Positions 11,301-23,300 of a DNA stretch of 64,000 nt are shown piece after piece. The stretch's first letter is position 1. Each line of letters starts with the position of its first letter. The DNA comes from Ancistrus triradiatus (taxonomy: Eukaryota > Chordata > Actinopteri > Siluriformes > Loricariidae). A program made the position numbers and the translations under genes. The DNA is taken from assembly GCA_025084515.1 (NCBI GenBank), contig JAJAGP010000549.1, positions 304,047 to 368,046 on the forward strand, written 5' to 3'. The notes beneath the pieces were generated by a model. That model made no database searches, was not told the origin of the DNA, and saw nothing but the letters and a program-made list of their open reading frames with translations.

Positions 11301-14300
11301 CCACACCGCTCCGGCATGAAGGATGGCTCCGTAAAATGCTTCAAGGTCCTCTTAGACCAAGGCATTGCTGGATGAGGGCGTCAGAGAAATATGGCTGTAT
11401 TCTGTGAAATCGTGATTCCCCTCCATATTGACGGGGTCAAGTTTGTGGAAGTGCGCTTCATGCACAGTTTATAGGGTGTGTTGGCTTTCACCTTTTTCAG
11501 GTTTTGCCCTGGCTGAGCTGTGTATTGTTGCACTCAGAAGTCTCCTAGTGCGTAATTCACGATCTGGGAGACTTCCCGAGTGCAACCATACCGAAATTGT
11601 CCACCCAAGTGCCCAATAAACATTAAATTTAGTAGGTAAACATTTTAAAAATGGCGAAATTGGCTCAAGATGTATCAAGCATCTACTCATCGAGACGAAT
11701 CCATTGATATGTGTATCATGCGTGTAGACCACCGGGAAGTATGTAAAACAAGCCTACTTAGCAATAAGTTGCTAACGTGTGACTGATTGGCTTGGCGGGA
11801 GTGAAAGGACAAACCAGACACTGGGACTCCATTGAAGTATAGTCCAGGAGTCCTCCCGAATGTGTGGATACCAAAATTCTCCACTTAAGTGGCTGATTAA
11901 CACGTTAATTTAATTAAAAACAAATCGAAAACGGCGCGATTTTCCGCCATTTTTGGTGGAATTAGCTCGTTTCTGGTGTCAAACATCATCTACTCATCAA
12001 GGCGTATCCATTGATATGTGTTTCGTGCGAGTGGACGCCCGGGAAGTGTGAAAAAGAAGCATTTGAGCCTTCAATACTGTTTGTTGCTAATGGGACCTGA
12101 ATATTTCCATTGATTTCCATATACACTTTTTGGACACCCCTTGGAAAGGTCCAAAATGGCCAAAACTCAAGTATGTTAGCATTCAGCAGCTCTAGAAACA
12201 GTGTGAAAAATCTAGAGGTTGACACATTTTTTTAGAACCCGTTTCAGGCCATCCAAATAGCAATATATTACAGTTGAATCCATATACACTTTTTGGACAC
12301 TGCTTCGAAAGGTCCGATTGGACCAAATCTCAACTATGTGGGCCGTTTACACCTCTAGAAGGAGTGCAAAAAATTTGGAAGCTCTAGACCCTTGTGAAAA
12401 TTTAAGGCCTTTCAGTATTTCTCTTCCTTCACTGACAAAGGCGTAAGCCCAGGGTGTAAACCTGCATGGATTTTTCTCGAATCATTACCCCGATAAAAAA
12501 AATACTTCGGAATGCTCGAACAGTTCCAAATTTGATTACGTTTATCTAGTGCCTATGCCGACGATGTAGCCGAAATTTCAGACTCGTCAGACCTTTCTAG
12601 ACCCCATTTGGACACATCCCAATATATTTCCATTCAAATATGCTTGATATAACACTGCTTGGAAAGGTGCGATTGACTCAAAACTGAAGTATGTGGGCCG
12701 TTGACATCTATAGACGAAGTGTGAAAAATCTAGAACCTCTAGGTATTTCTAAAGCCTTTTTTGTGTTTCTCTTGCCTGACTTTGAACCCTTTCTAGAACT
12801 TCCAGAATTTTAGGACAAGGAAACTCTATTGCGTTATAATCTAGGAGAACTACAGAGTGCAACCATACCAAAATTGTCCACCGAAGTGCCCAATAAATCG
12901 ATTTTCCACGGTATTAGCTCAAGCTGGTATCAAACAGCATCTACTCATCGAGACAAATCCATTGATATGTGTATCATGCATGTAGACCACCGGGAAGCCT
13001 AGTTAGCTATCAGTTGCTAATGTGTGACTGATTGGCTCAGTGGCAGTAAAAGGGCAAACACAGACACTGGGACTCAATTGAATTATAATCTAGGAATCCT
13101 CCTGAATGTGTGGATACATAAATTGTCCACTTAAGTGGCCAATTAACACGTTATTTTAATAAATAAATAAATAAAAACGAAAATGGTGCGATTTTCGCCG
13201 GAATTAGCTCATTGTTTCTGGTGTCAAACGACATCTACTCATCGAGACGAATCCAGTCATATGTGTTTCGTGCATGTAGACCCCCGGGAAGTATGGAAAA
13301 AAATAAGCATTTTAGCCTTTACTGCTGTATGATGCTAATGGGACCCACTCAGATATTCAATATATTACATGAATATATATTGCAAATGGGATGACTTGTA
13401 TTGCCCCAAACCTGTATATTCTTCATCCCTTTATTATATTGGAAATGAGATGAACATACATTGCAAATGGGATGACGTATAGTGTCTAAAACCTGTATAT
13501 TTTTCATCCATTCATTATATTGGAAATGGGATGGCATTCAATACATACTGTATTAAAATTAATACACATGAATATATATTGCAAATGGGATGAGCTTGTT
13601 TTTTTGTGAGTATATTTGCAAATTTTGACAAACAAACACATAGCTGACGTCTTACACATGTTCCTCTATCACTATCAACAGCTTTCAGAAACTCAGTGTC
13701 CAAAACCTGTATATTTTTTGCTGTTGCAATATATTGGAAATGGGATTGTCAGATCTCAGCCTTGGAGTGAGCTAGAACTTCCAACTTTGTGTTCCTCTCC
13801 AAGTCTTGACCTTCTTAACCCATGGAGTGAGTTGAAGAAAAAAAAAATTTAGGCCCAAAAAAACTCAAAGGGGTGGGTACCCAAAGGCCCAAATGAGTTT
13901 TTACGGCCAAATTTTTGAGTTTCTCTGATCTTCCTCATACTTGCACCATAGGTTGAGGATGTGAAGACTTGGAGAGGACCGCAAATTTCAAAGTCCTACC
14001 TTGCTCCAAACCTGAGATCTGACAATCCCAATTCCAATATATTGCAATGATAAAAAATATACTAGGTTTGGACACTGAGATTCTGACAATTAAGCCACTA
14101 AAAGTGACTGAGGGACACGTACTGTACGAATTATGTGTTTGTTTGTCAAATTTGATCATATATTTTGCCAAATGGTCATAAATTGACTCATCTCATTTGC
14201 AATTTATTATTGAGCCCAATTGCAATATATTGTCATGAAATTGTATATAGTCTCAACCCATTTGCAATGTATTTTGAATCCCAATCACAATATATTTAAT

Positions 14301-17300
14301 AATATAGAATCTCATTCCAATTGCAATATATTATTGATACAAATTGCAATATATTNNNNNNNNNNNNNNNNNNNNNNNNNNNNNNNNNNNNNNNNNNNNN
14401 NNNNNNNNNNNNNNNNNNNNNNNNNNNNNNNNNNNNNNNNNNNNNNNNNNNNNNNCACTACACCGAGAGGGACTCAGATCTTGCAGTGCCAGGCGTGCCC
14501 CCCTGCTTAAGCCAGTACATGTCCAGGCCCGTCTGAAGTTTGCCGGAGAGCATATGGATGATCCAGAAGAGGATTGGGAGAATATCATGTGGTCAGATGA
14601 AACCAAAATAGAACTTTTTTGCAAAAACAAAATTGGAGGAGGAAGAATGCAGAGTTGCATTCCAAGAACACCATACCTACTGTGAAGCATGGGGGTGGAA
14701 ACATCATGCTTTGGGGCTGTTTTTCTGCAAAGGTGACAGGACGACTGATCCATGTTAAGGGAAGAATGAATGGGGCCATGTATCGTGAGATTTTAAGCCG
14801 AAACCTCCTTCCATCAGTGAGAGCATTGAAGATGGAACATTCCAGCATGATAGTGATCCCAAACACACCGTTCTGGCAATGAAGGAGTGGCTCCGTAAAA
14901 AGCATTTCAAGGTCCTGGATTAGCATAGCCAGTCTACAGACCTCAACCTCACAGAAAATTTGTGGAGGGAGTTGAAAGTCCGTGTTGCCCCAAAACATCA
15001 CTGCTCTAGAGGAGATCTGCATGGAGGAATGGGCCAAAATACCAGCAGCGTGTGCCCACCTGGTGAAGACTTACAGGAAACGTTTGACCTATGTCATTGC
15101 CAACAAAGGTTATGTTACAGAGAATTGAGTTGAACTTTTGATATTGACTAAATACTTATTGTCTACCATAATTTACAATTAAATTCTTTAAAAATCCTAC
15201 AATGTGATTTCCTGGATATTTTTTTTCTCATGTTGTCTTTCATAGTTGAAGTGTACCAATGATGAAAATTACACACGTCTTCCATCTTTCTAAGTAGGGC
15301 AACTTGGACAATCACGAGCTGACTAAATACTTTTTTGTCCCACTGTATACAAAGTCGTGGATTAACATATATGATATGCATGGATATTTTTGTAGATTTT
15401 GTTGTTTACAGTAATGTGACAAGTGTGATGAAGAGCATGAATAGTGTTCGGATAATAAATCCAGTGTGTGTACTACTGTCAGTGTTTTGTGGTGTTCAGT
15501 AGAGTAATAGATGAGGGGAAAGAATCTGTTCCAGAGCAGACTGGTTCTGGTACAGATATTCCTGTATCTCCTCCCTGATGGCATGAGGTTATACGATGAG
15601 TGGCTGGGGTGAGACTGCTTTACGTACACCGCGTTGGTGTTGAATGTCTCTGATCTTAGGGAGCTTTGTGCTGATGATGCACTGAGCTGTCTTCACCACC
15701 CTTTCTGTGCCTTTCTGTCAGCCACATTGGAGCTGCCATACCACACTCACACAGTTGGTCAGTATGCTCTCTATGGTGCAGCGGTAAACATTTGTGAGAA
15801 CCTGAGGAGTTAGGTGGTCTGTTTTAATTCTCTCCAGGATGTTGCTGAGCTTTCTTGATCAGGCAGGAAGTGTTGAATGTCCAGGAATGGTCTTCGGAGA
15901 TGTAGACGCACAGAAACCTGAAGCTGAACCAACCTCACAGATTGAGGTCTGTTTGTAAGGAAATCCAAGACCCACTTGCACATGGGAGTGCTAATTCCCA
16001 GGTCACTGAGCTTGGACATCAGTATGGTGAGGATGAATATGTTGAAAGCAGAGCTGAAATTGATGAACAGCATCCAGATGTAGCTGTTTTTAGAGTACAG
16101 GTGGGTGAGGGCAGAATGAAGAGCAGTGGAAATTGTGTCCCAAGTTGATCTGTTTGGGTGGTATGCAAACTGATATGGATCCAGTGATGGTGGAAGCACG
16201 GCCTTCAGTTGACTGAGAACCAGTTTTGCAAAGCTTATTGCAGCAGCAGCAGGACACTTCGGCACCGGTACTATGGTTGAGGTCTCCCAGCATGTAAGAA
16301 CAACAGCCTGGGTCATTGACAGATTGAAAATGTCAGTGAAGACCTGAGCTAGCTGTTTAGACACATCAGGCCGGCAGCCTTCCGTGCGTTTACCCTACTG
16401 ATTACTGAGCACACCTCTTCTTTGTAGAGTGTTGGAGGGTCAAGTGAAGTGAGGAAGCCCAACCCATGTGGACTGTCCAGTGATGTCATTGATCTGAGCG
16501 TAGAATTGACTGAGTTCATCTTAGACCAAGGCATTGCTGTATGAGGGCGTCAGAGAAGATGGTCTGTAGTCTGTGAAATCTGGATGCCCCTCCACATGCG
16601 ACGGGGGTCAGAGTTGGAAGTGCTCCTCATGAGACAGTTCTAGGTGTGTGTTGGCTTTCCCTTTTTCAGGTTTGCCCTGGCTGAGCTGTAGGTATGGTTG
16701 CACTCGGGAAGTCTCCTAGATCATAATGCACGGTCTAGGAGACTTCCCGAGTGCAACCATACCAAAATTGTCCACCCAAGTGCCCAATAAACATTAAATT
16801 TAGTAGATGAAAAATGGCGAAATTGGCTCGAGTTGTATCAAGCATCTACTCATCAAGACGAATCCATTGATATGTGTATCATGCGTGTAGACCACCGGGA
16901 ACTATGTAAAACAAGCCTACTTAGCAATCAGTTGCTAACGTGTGACTGATTGGCTTGGCGGGAGTGAAAGGACAAACACAGACACTGGGACTCCATTGAA
17001 GTATAGTCCAGGAGTCCTCTCGAATGTGTGGATACCAAAATTCTCCACTTAAGTGGCCGATTAACACGTTAATTTAATTAAAAACGGCGCGATTTTCCGC
17101 CATTTTTGGCGGAATTAGCTCGTTTCTGGTGTCAAACAGCATCTACTCATCAAGGCGTATCCATTGATATGTGTTTTGTGCGAGTGGACCCCCGGGAAGT
17201 GTGAAAAAGAAGCATTTGAGCCTTCAATACTGTTTGTTGCTAATGGGACCTGAATATTTCCATTCATTTCCATATACACTTTTTGGACACCCCTTGGAAA

Positions 17301-20300
17301 GGTCCAAAATGGCCAAAACTCAAGTATGTTAGCATTCAGCAGCTCTAGAAACAGTGTGAAAAATCTAGAGGTTGACACATTTTTCTAGAACCCGTTTCAG
17401 GCCATCCAAATAGCAATATATTACAGTTGAATCCATATACACTTTTTGGACACTGCTTCGGAAGGTCCGATTGGACCAAATCTCAACTATGTGGGCCGTT
17501 AACACCTCTAGAAGGAGTGCAAAAAATCTGGAAGCTCTAGACCCTTGTGAAAATTTAAGGCCTTTCAGTATTTCTCTTCCTGCACTGACAAAGGCATAAG
17601 CCCAGGGTGTAAGCCTGCATGGATTTTTATCGAATCATTACCCAGATAAAAAAATACTTCGGAATGCCCGAACAGTTCCAAATTTGAGTACGTTTATCTA
17701 GTGCCTATGCCGACGATGTAGCCGAAATTTCAGACTCGTCAGACCTTTCTAGACCCCATTTGGACACATCCCAATATATTTCCATTCAAATTCCTATATG
17801 CTTGATATAACACTGCTTGGAAAGGTGCGATTGACTCAAAACTCAAGTATGTGGGCCGTTGACATCTATAGATGCAGTGTGAAAAATCTGGAACCTCTAG
17901 GTAAACGCGATCATTTTTAAAGCCTTTTTTGTGTTTCTCTTGCCTGACTTTGAACCCTTTCTAGAACTTCCAGAAATTTTAGGACAAGGAAACTCTATTG
18001 CGTTACAATCTAGGAGAACTACAGAGTGCAACCATACCAAAATTGTCCACCGAAGTGCCCAATAAATAGATTGTCCGCGGTATTAGCTCAAGCTGGTATC
18101 AAACAGCATCTACTCATCGAGATGAATCCATTGATATGTGTATCATGCGTGTAGACCACTGGGAAGTATGTAAAACAAGCCTAGTTATCTATCAGTTGCT
18201 AATGTGTGACTGATTGGCTCAGTGGCAGTAAAAGGGCAAACACAGACAATGGGACTCAATTGAATTATAATCTAGGAATCCTCCTGAATGTGTGGATACA
18301 TAAATTGTCCACTTAAGTGGCCAATTAACACGTTATTTTAATAAAAAAAAACAAAAAACGAAAATGGTGCGATTTTTGGCAGAATTAGCTCATTGTTTCT
18401 GGTGTCAAACGGCATCTACTCATCGAGACGAATCCAGTCATATGTGTTTCATGCATGTAGACCCCCGGGAAGTATGAAAAAAAGCATTTTAGCCTTTACT
18501 GCTGTATGATGCTAATGGGACCCACTCAGATATTCAATATATTACATGAATATATATTGCAAATGGGATGACGTATAGTGTCTAAAACCTGTATATTTTT
18601 CATCCATTCATTATATTGGAAATGGGATGGCATTCAATACATATTAAAATTAATACAAATGAATATATATTGCAAATGGGATGTATCGGGGCGCATTCCC
18701 GCCACTAGGGGCCGCCGCGGGACCGCCAAACGTCGCGGTCGACCCCCTATAAAATGAGCGTCCGAACGCCGGCCTTCGGCGCACTGTCTGATAAGACACC
18801 CGGCCTTTCAGAGCGTTTTGTACGGCGTTACCCCCCCGGCTTCACCGTTTAAGGAGAGTGGTGGCCCCATCTCGCGAAGGAGGCGGGATCCCGTAAAGGC
18901 AAAAGCCTTGAGGTAAATGTTAGGGCCGTAGATGGTTAGGTGAGGGAAAGTTGGGTAACGCCACTAACCTCTTTCTTCCCGCTGCCCGAAGGCGCCCGCG
19001 GCCATTGCTCGCTTAGGCCGTCTCCGTCTGGATGCCGATCGCTCCGTTTCCCGGGCCTCATAGCCTCCGGCATTGCCCTGTGCCTGCTTTATCCCGGGAC
19101 GAGTATTCCGTCTCTTCCCCCAGGCGTAGCAACGCTTAATTCCCGTCCTCGAGACGCACCGGCCGCGTTGGCCACGCTTGGCTCGAGAAACCCCCCGGCA
19201 CATGCGCAGTCGAGCGCTGTGGCCACAAACACACACACAGCGCTTCTGCCTCACATACAGAGCGCTGCAGCCACACACACGCAGCACTTCGGCCTCACAC
19301 ACAGAGCGCTGCAGCCACACACACGCAGCGCTTCTGCCTTGTGCACAGAGCGCTTCCCACGCACACACATAGCGCTCACTCGCTTTCATAGTGCCGTGCG
19401 TGTTTTATTTTCCCATCGCTCTGTTTAGAGTATCGACGGGTTATTTCCTGTCTTTTCTTTTGCTTCTCGTGTTCCTTCCCACGTTTATTAAAAGCCCCTT
19501 TTTCTGAGTTCGCCAGGAAGCGACTCCTTCGTTTGCCCGTTGGCTTATAACCGTTTCTTCCTTTTTTGGTTCACAAGATCCGTGGTTCAGCGGTAGCGTT
19601 CCCGCCCCCCGAGACTGTGACTCTGTTATCGAATCCTGTGACGGGCTGTCTTCAGCAGCACGTCGTGTGGGATTCCTTTTGCTTTCTTTCTCCCATTTCC
19701 CGCCTTTTGCGGAAGTCCCTGCACTTGGGTCCGTTATTTCCTTTTTTTTCGGTGTGCCCCCCAGGCCCCCCGTAACAGTACATTGGCGCCCAGTATGGAC
19801 CGCATCAAGGGGCACCCAGTAAGGACCCAGAGGGGTCTCCGCCCCCAGCTGCTGCTGTTCTCCGCCACCACGGTGTTACCTTGGGGCGTCACGAGCAGCA
19901 ACTGACCCTCCTCACCCAGCAGGTTGCGACTGACTGAGGCGGTCAAGGAGCTGTCCGCCAAGCTCTTTGGTTTTCAGGTGGTCACCCCCCCCGCCTGCTC
20001 CCGCGCCGCCTCCAGCTCCTCCTCCACCTCGCCCCGCGGGGGACTCCCCCGTCGCCACACTAGCTTGGCTGACTTTTTTAGATTCTGAAGACATACCCCC
20101 TCCTTCTGCCAAACCATTAGAGGGGCATTAATCTCTTTTTGTGATGCATATGATTTCAGCCTGTACCTAACCCAGACACCCCCACCACCCCCAACTACAA
20201 CTCTCGACTCTGATTCAGCCATGAACTTGGACTACAGTTTAACTTCTCTGTGTACATATGGGCTCTTTGTTGCAATAAAATAAAACACAAAAAAAAACTG

Positions 20301-23300
20301 TACAGTTTAATCTTATGTTTTTGATATGTCACAATATATATAGCTCAAGTAAAGAGGCTAGCAGGACAACACAGCAAACACAAGCCAAAACTTATGTTCA
20401 CAAGAGATAAAGTTGATAAAAAGATCCAACACAACAGCAGTAGTTTGTTGTTTTCCATATTTGTGTCAATAATGAAAACAGAGATAGAGAATAGAGGTAG
20501 AGAATTACTATCAGGGAGTCTTTATAAATATATGCAGGTGCGTGTATATCGTTTTTATAGACAGGTAAATAGATTGCATGTATATAAAGAAAGAAATACA
20601 TGTACTTGTAAAACAGAGTTAGAGACAGAAAACAGCTTCACCAGGGAGAATGTGATGTAATGTGAATATTTCTTAAAATAAATCTTTCTGTCAATTCCCG
20701 TATGTGTCTTGCCAAAGCTTTGTTTTTATTGTGCCGGTCGCAACTGTGAGCGCATAGTTTATGGGTGAAAGCTAAGACGTTGTGGCTCCTTTTTTCTTAC
20801 ATAGTATTTGGTGTGAACAAAACAGTGTGGAGTACATATATGTATATAATTTAGCCATAATTAAAAAAAAACATTGATTACTGTGCCTGTTGCGACTCAG
20901 CGCATAGTTTATAAACGAAAGTGGAGGTGTTTAATTTGTTCTTACATATAATAAATATCAAAGCAAAGTTCCGGAAAATAAAAGTTGTTTTCAGTGACAA
21001 TTGTAAAAGGAAGAAGATGTGTGTGTATATATAAAGAAGTAGCTTAGGTTCTATTGTCTTATTCCGTCATTTCAAAATGAAACCGCTTCTATATTCTCCA
21101 TCGTACGAATGGTGCGAAAGAGAAGAATTGTGAATCTCTCAACGTGAAACATGAATCTATTTCACTCAGACCTGCACTGTCAGGTTACAAAATAGCCGGG
21201 GGACTGAGAGCTGCCGACAAAAATCGGAGAGTTAGTGTTAATGCAGTGCTCACTCATTTTTGAGCTGCGCTCGTCCCAGTTCCCCATGCCTCGGTCCCGT
21301 GTGGCTTATATCATCTCCCTCCTCTCAGGCCGGGCTCTGGCCTGGGCCACAGCCCAGTGGGAGGCCGGGTCCCCCGCCTGTGAAGATGAGGCGGCCTTTG
21401 CTGAGGCTCTCAAAGGGACCTTCTTTCATCCGCTGGGGGGGCGCAATGTGGCCTCTCACCTGGTGCGTCTCACGCAAGGCGCCAGGTCAGTGGCCGAATA
21501 CACCATCGAGTTCCAAACCCTGGCGGCGGAAAGCGGTTGGAATGAGGCAGCCCTCATCTCCAGCTACGAACGAGGGCTCAACGAGTCCATGAAAGACGGG
21601 CTAGCCGTTAGGGATCCTCCCGCCACGCTCGACGACCTCTATAACCTCGCCACGACCATCGACTCTCGTCTGCGGCAACGGGCCCGTGAGAGGGCAGGGC
21701 CTCGTAACCGCTCCATTGGTTCGTGGCCTGGTCGCGACTCCACTGCTCCTCGCACCACCTGTTCCGATGCTCCTGAGCCCATGGAGCTCGGGGGGGGCCG
21801 GCTGGGGCCCTCCCGGCGGGGCCGACCCCCCGTCTTAAGGCGGGTCGGGAAAGGTAAGGGCCAGGGCCGGTCGGGGGGGCCGGTCCTAGGCCTACCCACT
21901 CGCCCCCTGTCGGGCCTCACCCTCCCGGTTGTTCTTTGTCAGGGGGAAGGCGGTCGGGTCCACCTCTCCGCCTACGTTGATTCCGGGGCCGAGGGCAATT
22001 TTATCGATGAAGCCCTCGCACGCCTTTTACGCCTTCAGGTCGAGGCCCTCTCCAGTCCCCAGCCGCTCAGGGCTTTCGACGGCCGGACTCTGGGCAGGGG
22101 GCCTGTCACCCATAGGACCCTGCCGGTCACTCTGGAGACGGGACTTCATTCTGAGAGTCGTTTTTCTTATTACCCGCACGCCTACTCTCCAGCTGGTCCT
22201 GGGCTATCCGTGGTTGCTACTCCACAACCCATGGATCGACTGGCAGACCCGGTCCGTTTACGCTTGGTCTCCTCGATGCCGGGAGTCCTGCCTGCTCCCG
22301 CTGTCCACCCCCCATCGCCAGCCTCAGGTTTGGCAGGCGGTGCCCGATTTGTCAACCGTTCCCGAACCCTACAGGGATCTGGGGATGGTATTCAGTAAAG
22401 GCGCGGCCCAAGTCCTTCCGCCGCACAGAGGTTATGACTGCGCCATCAACCTCCTGCCGGGTACAGCCCCTTCCCGGGGGCGACTCTTCTCCCTGAGCCG
22501 CACTGAACAGGAGGCCATGCGACAGTATATCGCCGAGGCACTCCAGCAGGGCTTCATCCGGCCGTCCTCCTCGCCGGCGGGGGCGGACGACTTCTTCATC
22601 GCTAAGAAGGAGGGCTCTCTGCGCCCGTGTATCGATTACCGGGGCCTCAACGCGATCACGGTCAAGGACGGTTACCCCCTGCCCCTCATGGCGACGGCAT
22701 TTGAGGCGCTCCAGGGGGACAGCGTTTTTACCAAGCTGGACCTCCGGAGCGCTTACAACCTCGTTCGCATCCGGCAGGGGGACGAGTGGAAGACAGCCTT
22801 TTTGACGCCCACAGGGCATTATGAGTACAGAGTGATGCCTTTTGGCCTGATGAACGCCCCGACTGTCTTCCAACGATTTATCAATGACGTGCTCCGGGAG
22901 GCCCTGGATCGATACGCGTTCGTCTACCTCGACGATATCCTGATCTTTAGCCGAACGCTCGAGGAGCACGTCGGCCACGTCCGCCGGGTCTTGCAACTGC
23001 TCCTGGAAAATCGGCTGTACGTGAAACTGGAAAAGTCAGTTTTCCACACCCCCTCGGTGGCCTTCTTGGGGTTCATTGTGTCCCAGGGGTCGCTGCAAAT
23101 GGACCCGGCCAAGATCCAGGCCGTGGCCGACTGGCCTCAGCCCACCTCTCTCCGGCTTGTCCAGCAGTTCCTGGGCCTCGCAAATTTTTTTCGACGCTTC
23201 GTCCGGAACTTCGGGACCCTGGCTGCCCCGTTGACAGCTCTCACGTGCAAGACCCCGGGCCCCTTCCGCTGGACTCCGGAGGCCGACCGAGCGTTCCAAA

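Larger units (their letters stand above)
18684..19777 (+). repeat. Gypsy 5' LTR
   Basis: Ends CCCCGTAACA. It may start TGTATCGG at 18682 or, if GGATG is the target duplication, TATCGG at 18684. It has CTATAAAATGA, a TATA box, at about 18748. A cluster of AGCGCT-spaced CACACA repeats lies at 19200-19370, and a tRNA-like segment at 19578-19645. By eye about ten substitutions separate its first 330 bp from the 3' LTR. Confidence 0.88.

Noticed and set aside
13370..14355. CRISPR-like array of TTGCAATATATT motifs
   Set aside because: Spacing is irregular, the motif inverts about a centre, and the genome is a vertebrate. It is a palindromic repeat, not CRISPR.
14220..14753. Open frames running through the N gap
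   Set aside because: The gap translates as unknown residues, so continuity is not supported. One real piece inside is the Tc1 relic after 14456.
18940..19428. 162-codon + strand and 141-codon - strand open frames
   Set aside because: They lie in the gypsy LTR and are kept open by its GC content and CACACA/AGCGCT repeats. The related frames at 24052-24459 are the other LTR.
19578..19645. A functional tRNA gene
   Set aside because: A and B boxes are present but the T arm pairs poorly and it lies in both LTRs, so it is only called tRNA-like.
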